Origin: Anaerobiospirillum sp. NML120448
GTDB lineage: Bacteria > Pseudomonadota > Gammaproteobacteria > Enterobacterales > Succinivibrionaceae
Direction: 5' to 3'
Length of the DNA stretch: 38,380 nucleotides
Assembly: GCF_023050945.1 (NCBI RefSeq)
Contig: NZ_JALKIM010000032.1
Coordinates: 1 to 38,380, forward strand
The position numbers and the translations under genes are program-made. Every line of letters starts with the position of its first letter. The stretch's first letter is position 1. The notes under the pieces are model-generated. The model saw only the letters and a list, made by a program, of their open reading frames with translations, did not search any database and was not told where the DNA came from. Shown one piece after another: positions 16,900-24,849 of the stretch.

Positions 16900-18362
16900 T
16901 GAATATTGAACTTAAAACCAAAGCTAAGGTAGCTGTAATTGGAGCTGGCCCAGCAGGTTTGTCTTGTGCGCAAACACTATTAGATTTGGGCTATCAAGTC
17001 GATATTTTTGAAGTAAACAGCAAAGCTGGTGGTCTTAGTAGAACCATTGAAGTAATGGGACAACTAGTTGACTTAGGGCCTCATTACTTTCGCACTCAGG
17101 TACCACAGGTACAACAATATTGGGATCAATGTACTCAAGGTATTGCTATGCATAAGGTTGAGCGTGTTTCCCATATCTTATATCAAGGTAAGCTCTTCTC
17201 TTATCCTCTCAAGGGTTTTGAGGCTTTATTTAAATTAGGCTTCTTTGAGTCTGTATTATGTGTGCTTAGCTATTTAAGAAGCATAGTTTTGCCACACAAG
17301 GGCAATACCTTTGAGGACTGGGTATCGAATGCTTTTGGCTATCGACTTTACAATATTTTCTTTAAAACTTATTCTGAAAAGCTATGGGGAGTGAAGTGTA
17401 GTCAATTAAGCGATCAATTTGCCAAAGAGCGCATTAAAACTCTCAATCTTTCAAAAGCCATTAAAAATGCTTTAGTGCCTGATAAGACTGGGCATAAGGT
17501 ACGATCTCTAAAGGCAGAGTTTATCTACCCTAAGCTGGGTATTGGTCAAGTATATGATCAAGCATTAGAGCAAGTAATTAAGAGCGGTGGCCGTTGCTTT
17601 TTCAATCACCAAGTCGATGAGATTGTGGTCAACAATAATAAGGTAACTGGAATCTCAGTTAGCAAAGTTGAGCCTCACCAAGATAATGAGTCCTCTAATG
17701 CTCATTTTACTAAAGTAGGTGATAGTGAGTTTTTGGAGTACGACTACGTGGTATCTTCAGGTATTTTTACTGATTTAGTGCCTACTATTAAGTGCTTACC
17801 ACTGGAAACCAGAGAGTTAAGCTCCAAGCTTAAATTTAGAAATACTATCTTGGTTTATCTAAAAGTAGATGAGAGTGCGGGCGCAAACCTAAAAGACAAT
17901 TGGCTTTATATTCACTCACCTGAGGTCTTATCTGGACGTATGTGTGATTATGCTAATTGGTCTAAAGATATGCAGCTGGGCCAAAAAGAGCACATTGTTT
18001 GCTTTGAGTACTGGGCACAAGAAATTGATGCTTTATGGCAAAAAGATAATGAAGCTCTCATAGAGCAAGCCAAAGCTGATGCTATTGCCTCAGGAATTTT
18101 TAAAGCAGGATCCATTAAGGAAGGCTTCGTTCATAGGCTATTTAAAAGCTATCCTATGTATGTTGACGACTATGCTCAGGTCATGAAGTCCATCACGAAT
18201 GAGTTAGATAAAATTGCAGGTCTTTATTTTATTGGCCGCAATGGTAGCTTTAAGTACAACAATATGGATCACTCAATTCATATGGGTATTTTAGCTGCTC
18301 ATAAGATTGCTAATAAGTACCACGGCTCGCTTTGGGATCTCAATTTTGATGGTTCTTTGTAG
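16899..18362 (+). CDS. FAD/NAD(P)-binding oxidoreductase of the amine-oxidase/UDP-galactopyranose-mutase-like group
   Basis: 487 residues with a classical N-terminal dinucleotide fold (VAVIGAGPAGLS, Gly15-Gly20, acidic Glu38 at the end of the second strand). The FAD-contact motif AGGLSRTIE follows, then DLGPHYFR. The C-terminus has YFIGRNGSFKYNNMDHSIHM, the second FAD block as seen in HemY-like and Glf-like proteins. The middle EKLWGVKCSQLSDQFAKERI matches a group often found in polysaccharide clusters. There is no signal or membrane helix. Its start overlaps the stop of the GT2 gene and its stop abuts the next open frame, so all three are translationally coupled. I infer it oxidises, epimerises or ring-contracts the nucleotide- or lipid-linked sugar; the reaction is not known from sequence. 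Confidence 0.85.
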   Translation: MNIELKTKAKVAVIGAGPAGLSCAQTLLDLGYQVDIFEVNSKAGGLSRTIEVMGQLVDLGPHYFRTQVPQVQQYWDQCTQGIAMHKVERVSHILYQGKLFSYPLKGFEALFKLGFFESVLCVLSYLRSIVLPHKGNTFEDWVSNAFGYRLYNIFFKTYSEKLWGVKCSQLSDQFAKERIKTLNLSKAIKNALVPDKTGHKVRSLKAEFIYPKLGIGQVYDQALEQVIKSGGRCFFNHQVDEIVVNNNKVTGISVSKVEPHQDNESSNAHFTKVGDSEFLEYDYVVSSGIFTDLVPTIKCLPLETRELSSKLKFRNTILVYLKVDESAGANLKDNWLYIHSPEVLSGRMCDYANWSKDMQLGQKEHIVCFEYWAQEIDALWQKDNEALIEQAKADAIASGIFKAGSIKEGFVHRLFKSYPMYVDDYAQVMKSITNELDKIAGLYFIGRNGSFKYNNMDHSIHMGILAAHKIANKYHGSLWDLNFDGSL

Positions 18363-18395
18363 TTGGTAATTTGTAAATTTTTTAGACAGTGTTTT

Positions 18396-20741
18396 ATGGA
18401 ATCAACAACCAATACTTTAAGTAGCGAACAAAAAGCTGCGGCTCAAAACTCAAATTACGCTGGCGTAACTTGCTCAGTAGAGCCTATTTTTAAGCGCAGG
18501 CCATGGCTATTAGTGGTACTCGCTGTGATAGCTCTTATGATTGAGGTATTAGTATTTAATAGCTCAGCTTTGTTTTTTGATAAGGACAAATATCAAGAGA
18601 TTGAGCTTACTTTGCCAAAGGTTAATATCAAGGGAGAGCAAAAAGATGGCTTTTTAATAAACCAGAAAAATAAGGCCTTAGAGATTAATTTGCCTAATAT
18701 TGATGTGGGTAGTATTTACTTTACCACTAAGTATGGCTCACCCTTAATTACAGATTTTGAAGTTGCTATTAAAGATCAAGGCTTAAGCTACCAATGGGCT
18801 AGAGTAGCTACAGGTCAGGTGTTAACTTTAGGCGCTAATGAACATAGCTCAGCTTTAGTTAAGGTATCATCTAGCGGCAAGGCTAAAGCACTGCAAGTGG
18901 CCTTTAACTTAAAAGGTAATAGTGCTTTTTTAATTACCAAAGTGGTCATTAATCAAGCTATTCCTTTTAATTTTTCATTTATACGTGTAGGCCTGATGCT
19001 GGGGCTGTTGATGGTCATCAGCGTCTTAGCTTGTGGTTGTGCTCGTAATCGTTCGATTGCTGTAGATGGTACTTTATACAAAAGGGTTAACAGAGCCATT
19101 TTAGTAGTTGGTGTTTTAGCTAGTGCTCTAACTTTCCATGTGATGGCTCCTTGGTCTGCTAGTGCTAGTGGTTTTAAGCCTATTGCTTTAGGAATCTTAC
19201 CTTACTCTACTGCTGATGGTAGTGTATTAGTGGACTTACCTAAAAATGATGAGGAATTTATTACTTTAGATGCCTTTGCCCAGCAACTGGATGCTTGGCT
19301 TAAAGGTCAACTAGCTTTAGATTTCAAACCTGATGCTCGTCTACAGTACTTGGATAATGTCTATGACCCATCTGAGCGTAATTTTAAAGAAGTACCTTAC
19401 TTATGGGATAGAGCCTACTATGAGGGGCATTATTATTCATATTTTGGTATAGCTCCTATTATTACCACTTATTTGCCTGTTTATCTCATTACAGGCAAGC
19501 TGCCTTGCAGTTCACTAGTTTTATTTATTAATTTATTGCTTGTCGTAGTAGCCTTTAATTACTTGTTAACTCGCTTAACTAGTCTCTTTATGACTAAGGT
19601 CAATCCATTATTGTTCTTGTTAAGTAAGCTTGGTGCTTTATTAATGACTCAGGCTTTCTTTGTTACTTATGGTTTTACCTTCTACAACATTGCTTATTTA
19701 AGTGCTATTGGATTTTTCTGCCTAGCCATAGCATGGTCATTATCATATTTACAATTTATTCCTAAAGATGGTTCTTTAAGCTGTGTCTGGCTCAAAAAAC
19801 TAACTAATAACAAAGCTTTCTTGCAGCTATTTTTAGCAGGAGTATCTTTGGTAGGACTAGTAGCCTCAAGACCTTTAGACTTATTGTTCTTATTGTGCTT
19901 TATGGTGCCTTTCTTTATTCATTTATTACTCTCCAGGAGTTTAGTGGCGGATAAAGTAAAGTCGTTTGTTGTAGTGGCTGTGCCTGTAGTAATAGGTGCT
20001 GTTGCTCTTATGAGCTACAACTATTTACGCTTTGATTCAGTATTCGAGTTTGGCCAATTTATGCAGTTGACCGTCTTTGATACTAACTTCCATATGGCAA
20101 ACTTAAGTATAGAGCGTGCCTGGACTATTTTGACTCACTTCTTATGGTCAAGCTTTAACTATGTCTCACAATTTCCATATGTGCTCTCTAACTCTGATGT
20201 AGAACCTAATATGGGCAATTTTAGCTTTGTGCCTGCAAGATCGGGTATTTTGGCTTATGTCTTTACTTGGAGTATTTTCTTAGTAGGAATGAGTATTAGC
20301 CGAACAGGCCTCTTTAAACCATTAAATGCTCAAGGCTTTATAGTGCGCTTTAGTGATTTGAGCGTAAAAGAGCAAATCAACTATCTATGGTCAGTAATCA
20401 CTATGGTGATTATTGTGCTAATTCCTCCATTTTTAATTTTAATTGGAGGCAATGCAGGTCTGATTCAGCGCTATATCACCGATGTAATGATGGTAGTAGC
20501 TGTATTGTGCTTTATGCAAGCTAATTTACAGCCAATCCAGAACAACATTCATGATACTAGGGAGAGTGCTAGTTTTAAAGCAATGATTTACATTACCTTA
20601 ATCGTAATGCTTCTTATGACTTTAGCTCAGGGATTCTTCTTATTGTTTGGTTCAGGAACCTTAATTAAAGATGTCAATCCAGACTTTTTCTTGAATGTTA
20701 AAGAAGTCTTTAGCCCGCTAAGCTTCAATAAGTTTGTCTAG
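18396..20741 (+). CDS. Large polytopic membrane protein, probable GT-C-type glycosyltransferase
   Basis: About 781 residues from the ATG at 18396 (the frame is open from a TTG at 18363 right after the previous stop; neither start has a good Shine-Dalgarno). After one N-terminal membrane helix comes a soluble, probably periplasmic, beta-rich part (about 60-190), then roughly 11 membrane helices. A loop contains LWDRAYYEGHYYSYFGIAP followed by YLPVYLITG, a motif I associate with large GT-C-like membrane glycosyltransferases that use polyprenyl-phosphate sugars. Basic and aromatic motifs (SYNYLRFDS) are also typical. It probably transfers the lipid-linked sugar made by the two genes before it onto a periplasmic acceptor. 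A terminator follows. Catalytic residues are not established. Confidence 0.8.
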   Translation: MESTTNTLSSEQKAAAQNSNYAGVTCSVEPIFKRRPWLLVVLAVIALMIEVLVFNSSALFFDKDKYQEIELTLPKVNIKGEQKDGFLINQKNKALEINLPNIDVGSIYFTTKYGSPLITDFEVAIKDQGLSYQWARVATGQVLTLGANEHSSALVKVSSSGKAKALQVAFNLKGNSAFLITKVVINQAIPFNFSFIRVGLMLGLLMVISVLACGCARNRSIAVDGTLYKRVNRAILVVGVLASALTFHVMAPWSASASGFKPIALGILPYSTADGSVLVDLPKNDEEFITLDAFAQQLDAWLKGQLALDFKPDARLQYLDNVYDPSERNFKEVPYLWDRAYYEGHYYSYFGIAPIITTYLPVYLITGKLPCSSLVLFINLLLVVVAFNYLLTRLTSLFMTKVNPLLFLLSKLGALLMTQAFFVTYGFTFYNIAYLSAIGFFCLAIAWSLSYLQFIPKDGSLSCVWLKKLTNNKAFLQLFLAGVSLVGLVASRPLDLLFLLCFMVPFFIHLLLSRSLVADKVKSFVVVAVPVVIGAVALMSYNYLRFDSVFEFGQFMQLTVFDTNFHMANLSIERAWTILTHFLWSSFNYVSQFPYVLSNSDVEPNMGNFSFVPARSGILAYVFTWSIFLVGMSISRTGLFKPLNAQGFIVRFSDLSVKEQINYLWSVITMVIIVLIPPFLILIGGNAGLIQRYITDVMMVVAVLCFMQANLQPIQNNIHDTRESASFKAMIYITLIVMLLMTLAQGFFLLFGSGTLIKDVNPDFFLNVKEVFSPLSFNKFV

Positions 20742-20764
20742 CAGTGGTGAAAGTAATTTAATAC

Positions 20765-20815
20765 AAAGGGGAAGCAGTTGTGCAAGCTTATACATTGCCA
20801 ACAACTTCCCTTTTT
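20765..20815 (+). terminator. Terminator of the GT2-oxidoreductase-GT-C operon
   Basis: AAAGGGGAAG (20765-20774) pairs with CTTCCCTTTT (one G-T pair). Inside it GTTG/CAAC and GCAA/TTGC continue the stem, and the 3' arm runs into TTTTT (20811-20815). Confidence 0.85.
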
Positions 20816-20977
20816 GTTTAATTAAACAGCTAAAACGAAAAGGTGGTGGCAGGGAGCTCTAGTTTTTAGCTAACTTAGATTATGTTTCATCATATAGAAG
20901 AGATAAGAACTTAATTTTGTTAAGATAAGGCCTATTGGTTTATTTGTTTTAATTGTTTGCCATTAATAGGAAGTATT

Positions 20978-21832
20978 GTGATTGTTAAAATTGCTGGCCC
21001 AAGTACTTTAAGTGAACTAGTCTGCGGCCAATTAGCGCCTTTGGGCTTATATATTTCGCCATCGACTACCATTGCTCGTAATTTTTTGTTTAATGGTCCA
21101 GTAAACATTAAGCCACAAACAACGCTCTATCGTGTTCAAATTGATGCCTATAGCTATATCATGCCTCAATCTACAGTAGTAACTACTAAGATTGGACGCT
21201 ATTGCTCTATAGGCCATCAAGTAGACTTAGGCTTGGGATATCATAATTACAAAGCAGCTTCAACTTCTGGGGCTTTTTTCCATAGCGATGACTTCCCTGG
21301 TATTACCGACAAGATTCCCAATATGCCTAAATGGCTAGAACAAAGAAACTGGCAAAATACAGCTCAAGTTAACATTGGCAATGACGTGTGGGTAGGTGCA
21401 CATGCTATTATTCCTGGCGATGTGACTATTGGTCATGGTGCCGTAATTGGTGCGGGCGCTGTGATCACCAAGGATGTTCCTCCATATGCTGTAATAAGTG
21501 GAAGTTCTAATGGCAAGCCAAAGATTCAAAAATATCGCTTTGCTGATGAGGTAATTAGTGATCTCTTAGAGCTCAACTGGTGGGACTATGATTTGCCTAA
21601 AATGATGGCTCAAGGAGTAGATGTTCCTTATGAGGATATTAAAGACTTTATCTCATTTATGAAAAATGAGGACTTGAGCAAGTTCTTAATGATTCCTGAT
21701 GATTGGCGCTTATTGTCCATCATTAATCAAAATAGGGTTCAACTCACCCCTGGTCAAAAAGACATGTTCATGGACTTCATCCAAATTGAACTACCAGATA
21801 GCGAGCAACCTCAGGATGAGGAGCCAAGATAG
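20978..21832 (+). CDS. Left-handed beta-helix (hexapeptide repeat) acyltransferase, XAT/CatB-like
   Basis: Predicted O- or N-acetyltransferase using acetyl-CoA as a trimer. Repeated hexapeptides run through about residues 25-180, ending in IGNDVWVGAHAIIPGDVTIG then AVIGAGAVITKDVPPYAVISG. The loop LGYHNYKAASTSGAFF carries His89, at the place of the catalytic His in xenobiotic acyltransferases. An extra helical C-terminal part (about 190-275) ends in an acidic Pro/Gln tail. GTG at 20978 has AGGAAG just upstream (284 residues); a TTG at 20957 in the same frame would add seven. Its position between a glycan operon and methyltransferases suggests it decorates a surface sugar. The 3' end merges into a 36-bp tandem repeat. 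Confidence 0.88.
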   Translation: MIVKIAGPSTLSELVCGQLAPLGLYISPSTTIARNFLFNGPVNIKPQTTLYRVQIDAYSYIMPQSTVVTTKIGRYCSIGHQVDLGLGYHNYKAASTSGAFFHSDDFPGITDKIPNMPKWLEQRNWQNTAQVNIGNDVWVGAHAIIPGDVTIGHGAVIGAGAVITKDVPPYAVISGSSNGKPKIQKYRFADEVISDLLELNWWDYDLPKMMAQGVDVPYEDIKDFISFMKNEDLSKFLMIPDDWRLLSIINQNRVQLTPGQKDMFMDFIQIELPDSEQPQDEEPR

Positions 21833-21906
21833 GAAGAGTCGCCATGCCACGATGAGTCGCAAAGCCAAGAATAGTTGCCATGCCTCATTGAGTCGCAAAG
21901 CCAAGA
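21823..21906 (+). repeat. 36-bp tandem repeat across the end of the acyltransferase gene
   Basis: GCCATGCC recurs at 21841 and 21877 and TGAGTCGCAAAGCCAAGA at 21853 and 21889, a period of 36 bp. A partial earlier copy (GCCAAGA at 21823) overlaps the stop codon. The period is a whole number of codons. In the acyltransferase frame the repeat would extend the acidic Ser/Gln-rich tail but is cut by TAG at 21830 and again 39 bases later. Confidence 0.85.
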
Positions 21907-21963
21907 CTCAGTCGGTTCTAGATTATTAAAGCTTAAGCATATGCTTAAGATACCTTAATTAGA

Positions 21964-21994
21964 TAGCCCCATTAATTCTTCATTAATGGGGCTA
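21964..21994. terminator. Hairpin between convergent genes
   Basis: Perfect 13-bp stem built on TAGCCCCATTAAT with a 5-nt loop, between the acyltransferase (plus) and FkbM (minus) genes. Neither side has a long T-run, so it is probably a weak bidirectional terminator or an mRNA end protector. Confidence 0.65.
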
Positions 21995-22000
21995 GTTGTA

Positions 22001-23041
22001 TTAGTTAGGAATTGCAATAAGTGCTAAATCTACTAATGGGTGGCATAGGGTACTACGACGTAATTGGAAACTATAGTTCAGATTTAAAGCCTCAATTACG
22101 CTTTTTAGCTCATAGAACTCGTAGCCATTATGATAGGTGGCCAAAACCAGTACTGGGCGTTGGGTTTTAATGGTATTAAGAGCACCCTTTAGCACTTGAG
22201 GCTCAAAGCCTTCAACGTCAACTTTAATTAAGCCTACAGATAAATTATGCTCCTGGACGTACTCATCTAAAGTAATTACCTCAGCTTCCTCATAGGAGTC
22301 AGGGCCTAAGCCATAGTCCATTGCCATACTTGCAGTAGCATCACTTTGTAAGCCTTGGCCTTTACTAAGCTTTAAGATGCCTTTTTCATCGCCTAAGCCT
22401 TTTTGGACAGGAATAATATTACCCTGATTGATATCTTGCTTGAAAAGGTTGGTTAAAGTGTCAAAAGAAGCCTTGCTTGGCTCAAAAGTGTAAATCTTAG
22501 ACTCTGGGAAAAGTGCTCTAAATAATGAAAGGCTATCACCTACATAGCCACCAACATCAATGACTGCATTGCCGTTAACAGTAGATAGCTTTTCGGTAGG
22601 CACATCATACATGCCATAACGATTAGTAATGCTTGAGCCCCACTCAAGGTTAACTTCGTTAACTAAGGGAATAGTGCCTTGCTCTTTAATGGTATGGTAG
22701 TTTTTAAAAAGCTTTTGGTCTTCTGCAGTCCATAAAAAGTCTTTTTTCACCAGTACTGCATCAGTGCATTTAGCTAAGTCTAATAGACGCTCGTGATGAT
22801 CGATGTAGGCGCAAGAAACTTCATCCATGCCTGCTTTCAAGCTGGCAAGTCTTTGAGCCATTACCTGGTTTTCACGGTAATCAACAAAGTTTTTTAGCAA
22901 AGGAAAGTTAAAAGTCTCGTAATGGCTGACAACATAATTACCAAATTGCTCGGCATTAAGACTAATCTTTTGGTTGTTTTCAATAATATTAGCAACTATT
23001 GCATTATTGTTGCTGCTTGAGTGAGAAAGGTTGTTTGACAT
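22001..23041 (-). CDS. FkbM-family SAM-dependent methyltransferase
   Basis: 346 residues with a class I Rossmann methyltransferase core in the C-terminal half: motif I VIDVGGYVGDSL (160-171), the acidic strand-2 end YTFEPS (184-189), and the FkbM signature IKVDVEGFEPQVLKG (272-286), then LVLATYHNGYEF. The first 150 residues are a Ser/Asn-rich start and a helical region of unknown role. FkbM enzymes O-methylate sugars or polyketides; here a surface glycan is the likely target. There is no Shine-Dalgarno before the ATG; TTATAATT immediately precedes it. A G11 tract (C11 on this strand) lies about 140 bases upstream, so expression may vary by slippage. Confidence 0.9.
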   Translation of the reverse strand: MSNNLSHSSSNNNAIVANIIENNQKISLNAEQFGNYVVSHYETFNFPLLKNFVDYRENQVMAQRLASLKAGMDEVSCAYIDHHERLLDLAKCTDAVLVKKDFLWTAEDQKLFKNYHTIKEQGTIPLVNEVNLEWGSSITNRYGMYDVPTEKLSTVNGNAVIDVGGYVGDSLSLFRALFPESKIYTFEPSKASFDTLTNLFKQDINQGNIIPVQKGLGDEKGILKLSKGQGLQSDATASMAMDYGLGPDSYEEAEVITLDEYVQEHNLSVGLIKVDVEGFEPQVLKGALNTIKTQRPVLVLATYHNGYEFYELKSVIEALNLNYSFQLRRSTLCHPLVDLALIAIPN

Positions 23042-23507
23042 AATTATAAGAAAATGAGAAGTAAGATGAGTGCTCTAGAGCTTGTTGTATAGCCTAAATC
23101 TGAGACCTTGTTGCAATCAAAGCCATGTTAAATTCTATGTAAGTAATACTAGCGAAACGGTATTTCAATATCAAAAAATAGGGGGGGGGGGAGAGCCTAA
23201 AAGTAATATAATAGACTACCTGTACAGACAAAATAAAAGCTGAACAAAAACCAGGTAATAATAGGGTTTGTGACCATTTAAACTCTTGTGGCCCTTATCA
23301 GTGATAGTGTCAGATGGATTAATTGGGCAAAACTGAATTGAGCTCTTTTTGGTAGCTGTCTTTTAAGGCCAGCTAAACACTGGCATTTAATGTTCAATTG
23401 TCTTTGATTGTGGAAGGCACATATGCTTATGTCGGTTACAAAGCTTATGTCTGTATAGGCTGAGAATATATTATGAAATAGCTTCTTTATATTGTTTGTG
23501 TTGAGAA
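23042..23507. other. Spacer with G11 tract and possible promoter
   Basis: Non-coding. Holds the G11 run at 23181-23191, a TATAAT on the plus strand (23207-23212) whose -35 position would fall inside that run, and the left copy of an AGTGTCAG motif (23306-23313) that reappears inverted after the small HTH gene. A duplicated phrase built on GCTTATGTC (around 23424 and 23444) lies near the HTH gene. Confidence 0.5.
23181..23191 (+). repeat. Poly-G tract (G11)
   Basis: Eleven consecutive G in otherwise AT-rich DNA, between a divergent methyltransferase gene (minus, start 23041) and an HTH gene (plus, start 23508). On the minus strand it is C11 followed by TATTTT and preceded by TTTTAG, spacing 16, a possible promoter whose spacer is the tract. 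Confidence 0.95.
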
Positions 23508-23891
23508 ATGGATAAGGCGAAATTAGAACAGCTGATCGAGCTACACAAAGAGGGCCAAGGTGCCGTTAGGATCTGTAGGGCAATTGGCCAAAGCAAAGGA
23601 ATTGTTTCTTGGCATCTGGCATTTTTAAACGTTCATGGTGAATATGAGCTACGCTTGTACAACGAAGGCATTGGACGGCCATCTTATTCAAAAGCGCAAA
23701 TTCTTGGCATTTATAACTTTGTATTAAGAACTCATTGCAGTTTTGATCGTGCAGAGGTCTACTTTAAAATTCGCCGTAATAAGTTGCTTGAGAAAGTTAA
23801 AAGGTACATTGGCAAAGAAAACATAGGGAAAGAAGTACCTGATGCAGTATTAATGATTCCTAAGTTAGGAAAAGATTGTGACCAGCGTTAA
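23508..23891 (+). CDS. Small helix-turn-helix protein, IS3/IS150-type OrfA-like, solo
   Basis: 127 basic residues with two helix-turn-helix-like units: AVRICRAIGQSKGIVSWHL (about 19-37) followed by HGEYELR, and SFDRAEVYFKIRRNKLLEKV (about 78-97). This double arrangement, with a Gly-rich GIGRPSYS linker, resembles OrfA of IS3/IS150-type elements, which binds the element ends. No OrfB integrase with a DDE motif follows on either strand, so it is a remnant or a domesticated DNA-binding protein. It stands between two minus-strand methyltransferase genes and is flanked by AGTGTCAG motifs in inverted orientation (23306 and 23922). It may instead be a regulator of the neighbouring genes. Confidence 0.6.
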   Translation: MDKAKLEQLIELHKEGQGAVRICRAIGQSKGIVSWHLAFLNVHGEYELRLYNEGIGRPSYSKAQILGIYNFVLRTHCSFDRAEVYFKIRRNKLLEKVKRYIGKENIGKEVPDAVLMIPKLGKDCDQR

Positions 23892-23918
23892 CTGATGTAT
23901 GTTGTTCTTATAGGAGCA

Positions 23919-23962
23919 AGACTGACACTTCTCCTGTGCTTACTAGTGATATGTGTCAGTCT
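23919..23962. repeat. Inverted repeat downstream of the HTH gene
   Basis: AGACTGACAC (23919-23928) and GTGTCAGTCT (23953-23962) form a perfect 10-bp inverted repeat with a 24-nt spacer. The inner CTGACACT also mirrors AGTGTCAG at 23306-23313, so the motif occurs three times around the HTH gene. It may be an element end or a terminator without a strong T-run. Confidence 0.7.
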
Positions 23963-24098
23963 ATTTGTAAATTCGATGGCAAAAGTCTTAAGTGCTCTAT
24001 CAATAGCCCTTATTATTGAAACTTGCATTTCCTGATGATTGCTTTGTGCTTAAATGCAAGTTCTAAACTTTTGAAATACCTATTGTGATAGCTAGTGG

Positions 24099-24665
24099 TT
24101 AAGACTTAACGATAATAATAGAGCTGCCTTCATCAGCAATTGGCAATTTGGCAAGACGGCCATGTTTTTGCCTGTATTCGGCTACTACTTCTTTAATGCC
24201 ACGAATCATGCTGTGATTGTGGTCGTGCATAAAGATAAAGTCGCCAGGTAGGGTGCGCTCATAGAAAAACTCTAAAGCTGCTGCCATTGGTTGCTTAAGA
24301 TCCATGTCTAAAGAGGTAAAGACAAATTTAAGATCTTTAACTTCCTGGCAAGTGTCTTCAAATAGGCCTTTGTGAAAGCAAGCTTTGTCTTTAAAAGGAA
24401 GATTGTTCTTAACTAAATCGATACTTGTAGAGTTAAAGTCTTGCTGATCTTTAAAGAAGTTGTCGATTAGTCCCTTATCAAAATCATGATTGACCTGCTC
24501 TTTGTTAAAGCCCTCAAAAGTATCAAACAAGTGAATGGTACGATCTTTAAAGGCTGCATTAATCAAAGATGAAAAATAGCCACGCCAAACGCCAGCCTCA
24601 GCAACACAGGCATCACTATTAGCTAAAGTGCTATCAGAGGCAATCATTTCTGCGCAAAGTTGCAT
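24099..24665 (-). CDS. TylF/MycF-like SAM-dependent O-methyltransferase, N-terminus doubtful
   Basis: 188 residues from the ATG at 24665. The macrocin-O-methyltransferase-type fold is clear: VAEAGVWRGYFSSLIN (motif I), HLFDTFEGF with the acidic strand-2 end, then VFTSLDMDLKQP and GDFIFMHDHNH carrying Asp/His residues that bind metal in this family. Upstream of the ATG the frame stays open for 25 more codons to a stop and reads protein-like (LLAQTDAHDYFRWRT), matching the conserved start of the family, but it contains no start codon. An ATG in another frame lies about 96 bases upstream of 24665. The gene is therefore either translated from 24665 as a short form or has lost its start through a small deletion. 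It is probably a glycan or nucleotide-sugar methyltransferase. Confidence 0.8.
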   Translation of the reverse strand: MQLCAEMIASDSTLANSDACVAEAGVWRGYFSSLINAAFKDRTIHLFDTFEGFNKEQVNHDFDKGLIDNFFKDQQDFNSTSIDLVKNNLPFKDKACFHKGLFEDTCQEVKDLKFVFTSLDMDLKQPMAAALEFFYERTLPGDFIFMHDHNHSMIRGIKEVVAEYRQKHGRLAKLPIADEGSSIIIVKS

Positions 24666-24780
24666 AGTACGCCATCTAAAATAATCATGTGCATCAGTTT
24701 GCGCAAGTAATGGAGCAACAGCTATTTTTAGGAGATTGGCTTAAATATTGAGACCATACTTAGGGACTTATTGGTAGGGC

Positions 24781-24825
24781 AAAAAATAAGAGCTGCTAAA
24801 CAAAGGTGCTTAGCAGCTCTTATTT
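24781..24825 (-). terminator. Terminator of the SH3-domain protein gene
   Basis: Perfect 16-bp stem (24784-24799 with 24810-24825; AAATAAGAGCTGCTAA) around a 10-nt loop. On the minus strand the 3' arm continues into TTTTTT, so it ends the gene at 24850. Confidence 0.92.
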
Positions 24826-24849
24826 AAAAATGTGGAGGGCTATTTTGTA

